A stretch of DNA of 64,000 nt from Burhinus oedicnemus. Its lineage: Eukaryota; Chordata; Aves; Charadriiformes; Burhinidae. Of this stretch, positions 1-14,000 are shown one piece after another. The notes beneath the pieces were generated by a model. The model made no database searches. It was not told where the DNA came from and worked only from the letters and a program-made list of their open reading frames with translations. Position 1 is the stretch's first letter; every line of letters begins with the position of its first letter. Location: positions 2,842,266 through 2,906,265 of the forward strand of contig VFFE01007859.1 in assembly GCA_008921705.1 (NCBI GenBank). Direction: 5' to 3'. The translations under genes and the position numbers were made by a program.

Positions 1-3000
1 AACTTTACCTGGACTATTTAAAAAAAAATAAAACCAAAAGCTGTTTTTTTGAGATGAAGTCACCTGAGTACATGTTAAATTTCTTTTGGGTTGAAATGTT
101 TTGCTTGACCTGAAAGAAAAGTTAGAACAGAAAGGCAAGTGTAAAGGAGTTTTTTTGTGATGCTGAGACAAATTGTTATTTCTCCCAGAAAACAGAAGAC
201 TGAATGGTTGTTCTTACTGTCTCTGAATTTGATTTCATTGTTTTTACACCATCTCCCTAGCTAGCTACTACAATGAGTTTTAATTGGCAAGCGTGCCCCT
301 TGAATGAGAGTAAAATAGATGGAGAAACACCTGTTTTGTGAACATCTCTGGAGCAGGGGCTTCCATAACAAATTTTAAGTTTCATGTTTCCCTTATGTCA
401 ATGTAAAACTGCTTTTACTTTTTTACCATGGGAAAGTTTATGTGTTTTCTCCTCCCCAATATTCTTATACTTCCAATTTTAGATGGGATTTCTAAGTAAA
501 TTACCTTTCAAGCAAACTTCCATTTGAAAGATTTAGTTTTACAATACCACAGGCATATACAAGTAAAGGAGTATGGTGTAACTTTTAAAAATTCCTACTC
601 TCCTTTAGTTTCAGATGAGCAAGAATAGCTTGAAAAATGAGGCTAGTAAAATATGATTGCCGGCTTCCACATTAATTGTGCCCCAATGGTTTTATGTTTG
701 TTTGGATCACAAGACGGTATTATTTCTAATTTCTATTATATCACACTGCAGTCATCATCCAAATCTGCAAAGTCATACTATGGCTTTTATAACTGCTGAA
801 AGTTGCATTCTACAATCAGGTGAAATATCTGGGTTTCCTTAGTTTTGTTCCCCTTGCCCTGTCAATTGCATGGTTGTAAATGAAGGCAGAATTTGAGGTC
901 GATAAAGCTGCAAATTTGTGTCTATTAGTGGGACTTGTCTGAAGGTTCCCTGGAAGGAATCATATAGGAAGGAGTCATATTTGCTAGTTCTACAGAGCTA
1001 ATAATAACAAAAAATGCACATTCAAAGATATGAATAAGTATATCCAGAAAGCTGAATGATTTCTGTATTGCTGCTCACTACAGTGTTTTCCACACAAATT
1101 CAGTAATGATCTTCATGGCTCTGGTAATCTTCACCAGTTTACCTTTTCTGTGGTAAAAGTTTGACATAGGCAGGGCATGTTTTAAGGCTGTAGGTTGAAA
1201 AGAGAACTTGGAACATCGCATCAATAAAAAAAAAGAAGTCTAGTATAAAAATGGGTATTTATATAATTTTACCTCTGCTTTGAACTACTTAGTAGTATCT
1301 AGTAGTGTCTTCTACTTAACAGGTACTACCTAATCTATTTGAGCCCACAGTCTAATCCTGAAGGAAAAAAAATGCTTGTCTTTGGAGATGTTACAACTTT
1401 GAAATGCATTTTGAAGAGAAAACAGAATGTAATTTGAGTAAAAAAACCAAAGGCACAGGAGCTGTACGTGCTGAGTAGAAATACCTTTGAATGACACCCT
1501 CTTGCTTCCCAATTCAGACAAAATGAAAATTTTGGAAACATAAGTTAATGAACTGACTCCAGTGTGAAATTTTTCAAAACTTACATCTAAGTGGTTCTCA
1601 TATCATGCAAAATAATTGCTAGAAAAAATAATTAAAAAGAAAAAAAGCCATTTGAGGAATGTAATTTGCCAAGTTCAATGCTTTTATCTTTTGTTCAAAA
1701 AAAGTTGAAACTATGTAATTCAGTATTTTCTTCTTTAAGAAGAGGAGAATAAAAAAAAGCAACGTTTCCTCTATCTGCCAATAAGCACAAACGTTTCTAT
1801 ATTCATCTCACCGGATTTTTCTTACTTCCGTGAGGAGTTAACGTCCTTTACGCTTTACAGAAATTTGCAGTACACTAATGATACACCAGAGGGTGCTAAC
1901 TTACCTCTAAACAAATTTATTTAGTCATACCACTCTTTCGGGTAAGTCGTGTAAAATCTGTACTATTTCAGTTTGGAATTTATATAGAAAAGCTACAGAT
2001 AATAAAAAGAAGGGTGACAAAGTGATGTAGAGTCTGAAATAAAACATCAGAAAAGCACTCGAAGATGAACAACAAAGGAGAGGGACTGAATGAACTAAAA
2101 TTGAAGTTAAAACAGTAATTCAGGTAGAGAAGTCCACAAATATGTGAAAGGTAAAAATGGAAGCGTGGATTAGTCATGCTGGTGGGGTAATCAGTAGTGG
2201 TTTGAAGGAAGAAATTATTTAGGCTTGGTAGTGGGAAACTTTCTTAATAGAGTACTTTGGCAACACACTAGTGTCTCGGGATAGGGTCAGTGCACCATCA
2301 CAGTGGGTATTCAAGACTTCAGACTTAAGATGCCGGTGCTAAAGCTGTCATGTATAGCTTTGAGAAACACAGAGACTGAGCTGGCCTCAAGTTCTTTTCA
2401 GTGTTTGTCTGCAGCTTTCTGGCTTTAAGTCATAAGATGGCACTAATTTATCTTTCGCAGTTTTTCTGGAGGAGAACACAAGAGTATATATTTCACTTAC
2501 AAGGGTGTTATGCGCATACAAACAATAGAATAAGATTTTATTACAGGTCAGAATCATGCTAGTCATGCAATGGGATCACCACTAATGCTGAAGGTATCCT
2601 CTTGTTTGTGTTATCGTTGCCAACTTCGGCTTCATTTCACAGTCTTCACTTATCTTTTTCACAAGGTGACACTTATACCATATAAGGTAACATCATGTCT
2701 ATTTATTGCTTTGTAGTACAAAGGAAGTCTGTTGCAGACAAATGGTTAGTCTATTAGACATAATACCTGATACTTGCCAAGTAGCATTTTCTACAATTGT
2801 GCCCATTAAAATGAGAAATTGCTACCACTTATTTTTGAACTCTCATGTTCTGGCAGTCAGGAAAGAATGCCATAGCTCATCAAGATGCAGCACTGTCAGC
2901 TTATCTATGGTAGTTCTAATTTTCCTCTAGAGTTTAACCTGCTCATGACCTGAGGAAATGCAATTTGATAATTCTTGCCTTCTGTGGTCTCTGTGTCAAA

Positions 3001-5520
3001 AGTGCCAACCATACTTCAGCCTGTAGATCAGCTTTGTATGCCTCTGGAGCACATGCTGTTTCTGATGGTCAGACATGTGCCAGACTCTGCCTAGAAATCT
3101 CTTCTGTGCAGACAGAAACATCTGTGCGGATAGGAGGACACTGCTCGGGTCCATGCTGTGAGTGTTTGGGGTTCTTTCATATTGCACCTTTAGGATTGCT
3201 AGGTATCCCATCAGCTCCAGCAAGCTTTAGCACTATGCAATCACTACATCAGCTGCACCACTAGAACCCCTGATTGCTACATTTTGCAGGGAAAACTACC
3301 TGATTTGCATCAATATGCACCAGTGCCCTTCATAGCAAAAGGATCGGCTTGCTGAATGTCTTCATGGAGAAAGTTAGTGATGTCCTGCCCCAAGGATCCT
3401 TTGGCTGGTGTGCCCCATGAGCTCTAGTCAGCTTTTCCCTCGATTATGTCTAAAGCCCTGATACTTTGTCCCTCGGAAAGATACTAAACATTTGTCCTGG
3501 ACTCATAAGAGTACAGTAGTACCAGGGACTACGGTGACCACTGTCTGGAGGGGATAGGGAAAGAACTTTCTTGGGACAAAGTGATATTTGTGTGGTGACA
3601 AGGTGGGGAAGGACATGACTGTGTGTGTTAAAGACTTTTCAGTATTAGGACTCGGTGAACACTCTGTGTTATTGAGTTACTCACAATTTACTGATCTTCT
3701 ACAAAGGACATGGGAAAGGTCCCTCACAGCCCTGCCCATAGTAAACAGCAGTCCCCGTAGAACTATTCAGAAGCCACCAAAGCTTGAAAAGAGGCTCTTC
3801 TACATCCTGGTCCACCTTGCAATACTCTGAAACCAGGCACTTACCCCAGCTGCACTGCCAAGGCCCACATGCAAAAAACCTCTGCAGAAGATCAACAATG
3901 CTGAGAGAACCCACTTTAATTCTGGCACTCTAGACAATCACCACATGCAGGTGGTATTTTGTCCTAAGCAACACAAGGCCTCTCAAATAAAGGAATACAA
4001 CACATTTCCTATCAGGGCAGCCTCCATAGCAAGACTGAGGGCTGTCTATCCCTGTGTTAAGGCATCTGAAGCAAACAACACAAAAGAGGAGAGGAAATCA
4101 GTCCCACTAGACATTCCTAAAGGCTTTTTCTGGCTCCTGCTTTAACTGAGCACACATTTTAACCATGTTTGACATCCTTGCCCAGATCAGTGTCGAGCCA
4201 AACAGAAGCTGACTTTGGAGATGGTCTAAGTACATCTGCGTCTTTATGCATTTAGCTGAGCAGAACACGGTGAAAAAACATTTCAGCCATCTCCAGCTCC
4301 TCTGAACTCAACTGATTTGAAACAGGCAGGACAGAGATCAGAAAGTCACAATGGGTGATGATGGGCAAGGCTTTGTGTGATGGAAGTAAGGAACAGATGG
4401 TCCGTTTGGGATTACCCAGTCCAGTCTCAACTATGTTTTTGACCCATATTTGCAAACAGGACCCAGCCTGGGAGGGGGACAGCTCTCTGTGGGTTAGCTG
4501 TTATGTTAGCAGTTGCCTGTAACATGGGAGCATTATACATTGGGAATGGTGCAGGAGAGGGCTGGAAAGCCGAGCTGGGAAATAGAGGGAGGGATAAAAG
4601 GAGGAAGAACAAAAGTAGCCAGGAGCATCAAAGAATGTTTTCAACATAAACAACCTCCTTCCAGTCTTGCTCAGCTTTTCTCCTCACATGTTCATGCATG
4701 TTCTTCTTTCTGCTGCTGCCCATGCAATGTTAGTGGTGGATTGGTCCGGGAAGGCGTTTAAAGCAAGAAGAGACTGTGGAATACATAAAGGAGATCTGGT
4801 TGAATGCCCGTGGTCAAGACTTCTGCTGTTTTGTGCTTTGATATCATTCTTCTTGCAACAGATATACAGACCTGGATTGCCCTATTTGTTTCTTTCATTG
4901 TAAGCTCTGAAATGGGCATTTCCAGCTTTCTATGTATTTATTTCCCCTTCTATTAGAATCTCTGCAGTGCCTAGTAATGGCTAGCAGGTCTTTTACAAAT
5001 GATGCAGCTTTTCTAACTAAGGAATAAATAGATGCATGGATAAGACGCAAGGCCAATAACCTTCGTAATGTAAAGGACTTGGACTTTTTCACAAGCATAG
5101 TGCAGTTACTGTTACTTCTGACAGCATTTCACGGCTTACCGATAGTCTATAGCGTGGGTAAAAGTAACGCAGCCTAGTAATGTTACAGCACCATACAATA
5201 AATCTTTGCTGAAACATGAAAAGAGAGCTCTAGTTTGTGTGTGTGAAATTACCAAGTTTGCAGACTATTAGCATGAATGTAAAAAGCTTCTAGCACAGCA
5301 TACGGTAAATACATTAGTGCTATATTCCAGAAAGCATCATTTTCCCAAGCTATAGGTCTTACTGACATATGTGGTAGAAAGGCTCATTCTGCCAATTGTC
5401 TGCTTCCTTCATATCCTCTGATTTTGGTGCAAGTTTAAAGCAACATTCTTAATAGCCTTAGTCTAGTATTTTGAAAAATTGCAATACTATCTATCTGTAC
5501 AGAAAGTCACATATCAATGA
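1..5520. other. Unique noncoding DNA, no gene seen
   Basis: AT-rich sequence without a recognisable repeat or gene. Open frames reach at most about 100 codons (for example 2965-3264 on + and 5811-6098 on -, the latter running past this stretch). They overlap frames on the other strand, have no family resemblance that I recognise, and lack convincing flanking splice signals. Scattered homopolymer A and T runs are the only low-complexity sequence. Confidence 0.6.
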
Positions 5521-5526
5521 CATTTG

Positions 5527-5592
5527 GTTGGCACAGTGGGTTTTGAGAAAAATGGCAAGGGAAACAGTTGGCACGGAGTTTTGAGAAAAAAT
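5527..5592. repeat. Imperfect two-copy direct repeat, 40-bp period
   Basis: Two related blocks lie at 5527-5555 and 5567-5592. Both begin GTTGGCAC and continue through GTTTTGAGAAAAA. The second is about three bases shorter in the middle. This is seen directly and looks like a local tandem duplication that has diverged. No coding or regulatory role is evident. Confidence 0.6.
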
Positions 5593-6889
5593 ATATCAGA
5601 AAGTGTGAGTCTGTATGCATTAAACTTACATTTTATTTGCTCATATATCACTTTGTCAGGGTTTTCAATAGTTCTTGTGGAAAATGCGTAAATGAAATAT
5701 AAAGCAGCTTTTACATACAGTAAGGATTTTTCCTTTAACCTAACTGGTGTTCTCACAACCTATGCCATATACAATATGCTGGGTAGTACAATATTGTCCT
5801 CCTAAAAAAATTACATGAGGCCCCAAAGTAATTTCTTTCTTAAACAGCCCATCCATTCACATTTTGCAGGACATGTATGAGGCAGGGGTGGGTGTGCGTA
5901 TGCATAAGCTAAACAACTGGTACCCTGCCATGGATGCATGTGGACATGGTGGATCTCTGTCTTCACTTGCTCATGTAAATATTGATGCCGTGGTTGCAGA
6001 TTTAGAGGAAAGCTGCTGTATATTTCCAGTTCAACTCCAATTGGAAACTGGCAAGCCACACCCCAGCTGCAGTCCCTTTCCTTCACATCATAGATCACAG
6101 CCAGCTAATAATAATAATCCTGCGGCATCAGACTGCTGAAACCTTTTTGCACATGGGATGAGACAGCAGCCTTTTGGGATTCAGGAATAAGGAGTTTAGA
6201 GTCTCACTGGTGGGCTGAAATTGGCAGCTTTTGGCAGTCTTTGTAGGAATGTGTGGATAAGGCATAAGGAAATCTCTTTGGAGTCCTTGCATGGCGGTGC
6301 CCCTGCGCTCCTCCTCCCGTAACACTCAGAGTGACTTTCCTGCAGCCTATGATTAATTGTTGTAACACTTTGGCAGTGAAATCTGTTCCACACATCCTGG
6401 CTCTGGAACTCAGACCAAGGGGTGACTTCTTAAGTACTTTTCATATGTACAAACATACTAATGCATCGCAACTCAAGCCCTCTTTCTTTGGGGCAATCTT
6501 TGTTTCAAACTACCATTCCCTTAAAACTCTTCTCTGTTGTTGTTGATGGAGCCACAAATATTACCACTATACAAGCTATAAAATTTATGTCACAAATATG
6601 CGTTCACTGTATATGAAATACACGCACATTGAAAGCCTTCCTGTTGTTTGCAATGTATAGTTCCTTGAGAATCAGCTGAGAAAGACACAGATCAGCAAAT
6701 CAGCTCCTTACAATATGCTGTTGAGGTAATTGTAAATTTTCTACATTGATTATTAATATGGCAACTGACTGTTTAAGGGGACAAAGAAAGGGTTGGAGAG
6801 AAGGGAATAGCTCTTGTAAGACTCAGCTGTGCCTGTCAGAACTGTTAAAAGAGCAATAGTTTTTGTTAGGCAGTAAACTGGAATCCCTG
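5593..6889. other. Unique noncoding DNA, no gene seen
   Basis: Contains overlapping short open frames on both strands near 5.8-6.4 kb, including two antisense frames of about 90 codons over the same bases. Opposing frames of similar length point to chance openness rather than a gene. No repeat family was recognised. Confidence 0.55.
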
Positions 6890-7150
6890 CCGTGCTTCAT
6901 TTAGTTTCCAAAATTCATAAATAAAGCCTATTTCGAAAAAATTAATTAGCTCATGACTGAAATAAAAGCACGGAAGTTTATGTAGAGTGCTTCAGAGCTT
7001 TCTTGTGATATGCTAATTGATGTTTTATTTTACCTGAATTATCATTCAACAGCATTGAACTATTTGAATACACCATGTGTAATGTCATATTACTACATAG
7101 ATCACGCTTAATGAGATAGTGCTGTACTAGCTATGTATTTTTCCCAACTT
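6890..7150. promoter_or_regulatory. Possible conserved noncoding element (AT-rich, homeodomain-type motifs)
   Basis: An AT-rich block with clustered TAAT-type cores: ATTAATTAGC at 6941-6950 and ATGCTAAT at 7010-7017, which resembles a POU octamer variant. Compact elements of this composition are often enhancers near developmental genes in vertebrates, but conservation cannot be seen from one sequence. The call rests only on motif clustering and the absence of repeats or coding potential. It may simply be AT-rich DNA. Confidence 0.15.
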
Positions 7151-9929
7151 TACATAGTGTTTAATCCACATTCTTTATATCCCAAGACAGTAAAAATTGT
7201 TCAGGGAATACAACCTCTTACGTTTTCCTTTTAAGCAGTAATAAGCAGATCCTGAAAGAGCATATTAGCACAGCACAGCTAAAGCCAAGTCAGTGGCCAC
7301 AGTCCAGATTCTGCCACCGAAGAGCCCAGCACCCAGCAGCGAATAGACTCCAGCAAAGACTGTCAGCAAACAGCCGGTGAGCCAGCGGTCTCCCGCTCAC
7401 GTGCCGAAAATACAACCAAGTGGGGCAGAAGTGATACGTGAGCCCAACCATCTGAGCAAGAGGGAATTTTATTCTTTGTGAAGCTTTCTGGGCAGAGGTG
7501 CCTGGAATATAACTATTTGATGCCAACAAGTACTTTTAAAATAGAGCAACAAGTCTCTTTTATACTGAAGGCAGAGAAACAATCTCTATGAAAGTCAATC
7601 AGGAGTGAAACACCTCTCAATTCCTACCCACATCCCAGGTTTCAGTGGTTTAAAGAGAGATACGTGCATGTGTTTTGCCACATAATTTCATAAATAATCA
7701 GACTTCTGGCAATTATACTGTTATAACTGGGAAGGTAACAAATACAACAATTAGTAGGGGTTATGTTTGAACTGTTTTCCATAAACCTGATATTATTGTT
7801 TTGCCAATACCAGATATATCTTTAACGTCTGATTATTTAGCATAAAAATAATATTAAAAAAAAGAACAAAAAACCCACAACTCACTTTAACTTTACAATT
7901 TGTTTAGAAAAGTCAGACAAAAAGTTATACTAAATGGTAGTAGCTACGTATACCCTTTCTTGGGGTCCTAGTTATGCCTCATTATGCTGTCCTGTCATAA
8001 ATATTTATGTGACATATAACTGATATTTTTTAACAGAGTTCTCAGTGGCTTCCCAGTAAACATCGTGTGCAAACTGGGAAGGGAGAGACAGCACTTATTT
8101 GTTCACCATTGAGGGAAAGCCACCAGCTGGATCCAGTAGTTTCCAGGCACTGCAGAAGCCCCATGGGCTGGTGACAGTAAAAATCCACGCCTGTGCAGCT
8201 CGGTCATATCAGACATGCAAGAATCCACTCTACCATTAAGGTTGCTTTGCCATGAGGAGCCTGGGATGTCTAATTAGCTGTGAACTCTCTCTGAACTTTT
8301 TCTTGTGCTTAGTGCTACATTGTGTAGCCTTCCCAGTGTCTAATAAGGGTGAAATCGCACTGCAGCACTAATCTAATTCAGGTAAAAACACACAAAGCAT
8401 GAGATAGGCGTCTGCTGCAGGCCAGCCTTTTATTAGTTCCTGTACTCAAAGAGGTGTTTGTTCATTTAACCCAAAATAGCCCTTTTTGTCTAGTACTTAG
8501 TTTAAAAACAAGCAGCAAATCATCTGCGGTATTGATCTGCGAAACAGCCTGGGGAAGTTCGGTGTGCAGCAGGCCCTATGCCTGGAACTAGCACTGGTCT
8601 TTATGTGGTTTTCAGCAACAGAACTGGCTTTCAGTGAAAAGAAGTGAATTTTCCAAGATAGGTGATTTTTAAAAAAAGTCATGTTCATTGAAAAAGTGGG
8701 TTTTTCATATTTTTCCCCACTTGCCAACCAAAAAAAGGAAGATTATAAACACAAAATATTTTACCTGAAATAGTATATTCTTATTCAGAGGACAGTAAAC
8801 CAAGTATCCTGGCTGCTTCCTCTCCCATCTTTTTCTTCCTGGGAGAGAAAGTGGAGCCAGGATGTCACATTGCAAAGCTTGGCCAAAGAACTACTCACCC
8901 AGCCTGCTGCACCTAAGCAGGGTCAATATAAGAACGGCTACTCGCCCAGTTTCCAGGGTGCTGAGGTGGCATCTTTTTATTCGGTAGCACTGGATTTTCC
9001 TTCCAGGGATGTCCATACAACATAAATAGGGAAATTAATTCAATCATTTGTTTTCAGAAGCAAAGAAAAACTTTCTCTTGTTGCTTCTACATGCATGAAA
9101 ACATGGTGGGATCAAATTAAAGCAACACAGATGAAAAATAAAAATATATATTTTTTTAATAACATAAATAGCATTTCTGGAGTAATTTTCATATTTAATC
9201 AGATGTTAAACTTTTCCAATCCATGGGCCTCTTTCTATACGGCACAAAGTGAGATCTTAAGATCTGAAGTGGAATAACCAAGGAAATTACCTCATTTTCA
9301 TTGCTGTTAATTTAATCCCATGAAATTTCCAATATTCAGTACAGCAGAACAGAACTAGTGTGAAAGCAGCTGAAACCTCCCCAAGCCCCTTTACAGAACG
9401 CAAAATACAGATCTGCAGCCTGGTGGAAATCTGAATACAGCTTGCAAACCCTGCGATAAATGGGAACAGCATTTCCTTGTGGCTGTGGCAGAGATAACAG
9501 GGTTGAGTCAATGTAAAAGCAAAAGGCACTCTAAATAATGAACTGCTGAGTAAGAGCAAAGTCAGGATTAGGGTACATACCTTATGGCTATCAGCAAGCA
9601 ATACAGTGAATGGAAATGGTCTCTGAAAAATGCATTCAATCAGGGAAATTGCCCCACCTGTAGCTCATTAACAGGATTAAGTCCTGATACAAAGTGACAG
9701 TCAGTAATATTTGTTTAGGCAAAAAGCTCGCTCTCTTTGTAGTTTTTGGCATATCCAGCTGGCTTTAACAATATGGATCTGAGACAGCCAGCGTAGCTTT
9801 AACGTTAAATTAGCCAGGGTTAAGAGCTTGCCAAGGCCAGGCAGAAACAAAGCGTTCTTTTTTGCAAAGTTGGCACATGGGGCCAGTTTCATTTCAGTAG
9901 CACCCATGTGGTAGGTACTCCATTTCCCG
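7151..9929. other. Unique noncoding DNA, no gene seen
   Basis: Mixed AT-rich sequence with short open frames only; the longest is 9287-9601 on the minus strand, 104 codons, with no recognisable family. No repeat was recognised. Confidence 0.55.
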
Positions 9930-10440
9930 CATCCACAGCAGCGTTGTTCCAGGTATGAGGCGTCATTTTGTCACCAGAGCCGCTCGCTATTGCAGTGCGA
10001 GGGAGACCGTGCTCTCTGGGCCGAGCAAACTCTGTGAACACCCCATCGCTTGCTGGGAAACGGTCCTCTGGGCTGGCCGGCGCTCAGAGCGGCTGAGCAA
10101 AAGGGGAAACCCAAAGATCAGCCCTTTGTTTAGAGGAAACTCATGCTGCAGAAATCTGAGGTCTGTTCTGAAGTCTAAACAAGAGATAAAGGCTCAAGTC
10201 CTCAGCTGGTAAAAATTAGTGCCGCTACTGTGAACTTCTGGAGCTGCTGCTGCTGCAGTTTAGTTTATTGTAAGACAGCTGGAGTGTGGTCTGCAGCGTG
10301 TAACTGATTCATTGCTGCGTCGTTCCAGCTCCCTGCCGAGGAACCGGTGTTGGAGAGGTGGCTCATGCTCCAGTGCTTGCTAAATATGGCTGATGGTCTG
10401 GATTTAGCTTCGGAAAATAAATATCAGAGGCTATTATAAC
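9930..10440. promoter_or_regulatory. Local CpG-enriched segment
   Basis: CpG dinucleotides are sparse in most of the window but cluster here, with roughly a dozen or more between about 9930 and 10130, including a CCGGCGC stretch near 10078. A short CTG run follows near 10240, then several E-box-like CAGCTG/CAGCTC motifs. This could be a weak CpG island, an alternative promoter or an unmethylated enhancer. A plus-strand frame at 9955-10212 (85 codons) spans it but looks like a by-product of GC content. Promoter status is inference only. Confidence 0.25.
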
Positions 10441-10914
10441 GGTTGTGACATTGCTATTTTAAAATAAGGTGGATCATAGTAGATTAACTACTTTCTGTGT
10501 TTGGAGGCTAAGGACTGTATTTATGGATGTTAGACGGCAGAGTATGGGTCAGTGTGTATAGGGGAATTATTTGTATATCCCTGTACAGCAGCATAGCACC
10601 CAAAGTGCAGAAATGTGTTTGTTATTATTAATGAGTACTTTCCTTTCTAAATGCAACTTCCGTATGGTATTCCCTTGCCTCTGCTGCTGCCACCCCACTA
10701 CCATGCTGCCCAAGGCCAGCATAAACCTCTTCTTACACTGACAAAATAATATGGAACTAAAACATAAAAAAAAAAGATATATTTCTTAGTCTCCATAATT
10801 ATTTGCCATGCACCTTTTTCAGAGCTTAATCTAATGCCTAGGCCTGGTGGGTTAGGAAGAAATTTTCTTTGGAGGTTACCCTAAACTTGCTCATTTGCGC
10901 CTTTTTTTCTACAG

Positions 10915-11031
10915 TGGATGATGTAAAAGCCATGAGTCGGAGCTGGAGCAGACACAGCGGCCGCTGTGCTTCTCTCCAGGAGTGCTGCCGTGCATATGCC
11001 TTTGGGGTCATCCAGCCCAGTGATACTTAAG
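10915..11031 (+). other. Exon-like segment with splice signals (unproven)
   Basis: A pyrimidine-rich tract ending TTTTTTTCTACAG (10902-10914) precedes this segment, and it ends AAG before GTAATC (intron GT at 11032-11033). It is 117 nt long and contains a NotI-type GCGGCCGC core, unusual for the local AT-rich context. One frame starts at ATG 10932 (context GCCATGA) and reads 32 codons to TAA at 11028-11030. The acceptor-proximal part of that frame is open. I do not recognise the peptide. It could be a noncoding-RNA exon, an alternative 3' exon or chance splice-like sequence. Confidence 0.2.
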
Positions 11032-14000
11032 GTAATCTGGGTTTGAGGACTGTGATTTACTGTGTTTAAGAGAAGTCAACATTAAACCCTGTAACATTCT
11101 GCAAAGTCAGAACATGATATACTAATATATATACACCAATAAAATGTGAAGTAAATATAGTAATGTAAAATCTATAAACTGCTATGAACTTTGGCATTAA
11201 AGGGGCAGAAAATGCTGGAACAGTTTGCTCGTGTCACAGCTTAGTGAAATCCTAATGATTAAGAATCAGGCATGCAAGATAAAAGGAGCACTGTTGAAAA
11301 AAGAGAAGACATACATTCAAAAAGTTTGATCAAAAAGCAAAATATAGTACTTGGCAGAGAGGAGGCTGAGGTAGCTGTAGGAATCAAGCTGTACCAAATC
11401 TTTACAAAACAGATTTGTTTTATGCCTATTGTTCTAGCACTGAAAGTAAATGGGCAATATAGCTAGATAAGGCACCAGAGTCTGTCATCACTTATAGCCA
11501 GAACAAGGCCATGGATAATGGACTATAATGCAATCTAAGTAGCACTGCTATGAAACCAGAGTAATTTCATTTAGATCAGAGGATTTGGTTTGTGTGGTAT
11601 AGACTTATGAATATAATAATTCTCTGTCATGACAGATTAGCCAGGCAATGTACTGCAGCACTCCGGGCTTTTACAGAAATGCCATCCTCAGTTACATGTT
11701 TTGTTTTAGTCTCTGCCCTGTGATATGTATTAGATTTGTGATACATATGAGCTGCTAAAGACCAAACTGAAATCCCCAAATCCAGTATAGTCTCAGAGAT
11801 AATAACATAAGCTGCCCAAAACAACAAAAATAATTGTACCATTAACTCAGAGGATATAGGTGATCATAAGTAGTTTTTTGAACAAGTAAGAAATAGTCAT
11901 GAAAGGCTCAAGGAACTGGGAAGAATTATCCCTACTGCAGGAGAATGTCTATAGTCAGCCGATGAAATTAACATCTTTCTTGTAGTAAACTATGTTTAAG
12001 AGTGCTGGAGAACAGTGATTCCACACACATTCATTCTTACATGTGGCAATCAAGTAGGAAACCCGGAAAATTGCCTTCTCCACTGACTAGAAGTGCCCTA
12101 TTCCAGATCCTACAGGAGTTAAAAAGATTATAGTTTCTCTTCCGTTGCTTTGATTGTCTCTGTTTTGTGTTAGTACTTGTTAAACAACATGTAGACATTG
12201 TGCATCTCCTTTTGAGTGTGTACAGCCTCATACTGTCCAATATGAAATAAACAAATTCCTCTTTCTAAGCTTAAATATTCCAGCAGGAACCATGGCAGTT
12301 GCTAACCAAGGAAGATAATGCTCTCTGTTTCTCACAAGCTCACATCATCCCTATCTGAAAACCTTCACTGTTTTTTCAGACACACCATCACTTTTTTAAC
12401 GAACTTTCCTCTTTCAGTCATCTCCTCATTTGGAAGGTGGCACTCAGAAATAGTGTTGTGAATGGGACCATATTGTTGCTTAAAATATCTAGACTAATCT
12501 TCACAAGCATGACATAGGCTGACACAGATGCTTGGCTTACATGTTCTTCAAGGTATTTTGAAGCATTTTAAACTACCTTAGACTGCAGGACAAGTGTGCT
12601 TTAAGGTACCTCCACAATCCTGGTGCTGACCAGAGCAGGGATCCTGCTGGATCTTGCTTTGGCTTCCTGAAAGCCAGAGTCGCCTTCTTAGAAGCTAGAA
12701 AATGAGGGCAAACCGGGGGAGGGTGGCGTAAGGAGGTGGGGAGGGGAGATTTGTATCTACCGTACTTTCTATATGGGAGCTGAGACATAACTAGAGCTCA
12801 TACTCAGAATCAAAGCCCAAGAATTGCTCCAGGTTCCTGCAGTTCACACTCAACCCTGGTTACTCCATTCTTAACATGTAGACAGAGACATCATGAAATG
12901 TAAGCTGACATTTCTCAGCGATGTCTCTCTTTGGAGTGTCAAATCAATTCATGGTTTTAAGTTTTGCCCTGTAATGTAAGGAAACCACTAATGCCCATAT
13001 TCATGTTTTATCATTGCAATTGTCCAAAGTTTTTATAACTGTGGAAAATATATGGAAAAAAAATCTTGAGGGACCTAGGGCTTGCATAGAAAAGAAGCCA
13101 GTTCGATTAATTTAGCTACTGCACGTTGGATCATTGAATAGAAACTTGATAGTAGCGCAGGAACACAGTAACATCTTTTAAACTTGTTTTTATTCCATGT
13201 ATTTTAACTCCACAGAGATTCAGGATGCAGTCACTGTGACCCACAAGTGTAGTTAGTTCTCAGCTTGTAATACATATGTGAAAAAAAGCATTTGTCTCCT
13301 TAGCCAAGGTTCACTTGCATTCATGGCGTATGGAGCTGAACTTTTCCTGTTTTCTTTTCTGGCCAAAAAAACATTGGATCAAACTTATATCTGGTGTAGC
13401 AGTGCTGATTTCAGTTACTTCAGCAATGAATAAGACCCATAGCTTATTTTTAGGCCAGATAATGATACCAGTAAAACAATACTGATGACTGTAAGTTTGG
13501 CTCACATTAATAGATTAAATGTGGGTAGATGCAAACAGATGGCATTGGTTGCTCCGCTGCTTCCTGGCAGAGCTCGCCTCGTTAAAACAGCAATTTTGTT
13601 GAAGCTTTTGTGCCTGTGATTAAAGTTGCCAAAACTTTTAAATAGGCAGAGTTTCAAAGTGATAGTTGGGATGGTTTCCAAATGTATCTGGCATAGTACA
13701 GCACTCCACATTAGATTTGTAAAGCTGGATGTTTTTGAGAATAAAGGAGATCTTTCGTTTACCCAATAGGCACTTTTATCATTTCATATGTCATCTGCTG
13801 TATTTGCAAGAATGTTTATTTGCTTCCAAAGAAAACAGTGGTGGGATGTAAGGAAGAATTATTTAGTAAACATTATGCTAGATGGCCGTAATATCACTGC
13901 CACTTCTTCTCTGAGTTTTGTCAGAAACAGAACAGGGTAAAAATGTTCTCACAAATGGAAATTCACAAACGAATGTGGGAGAGAGTGAGATACAAATATT

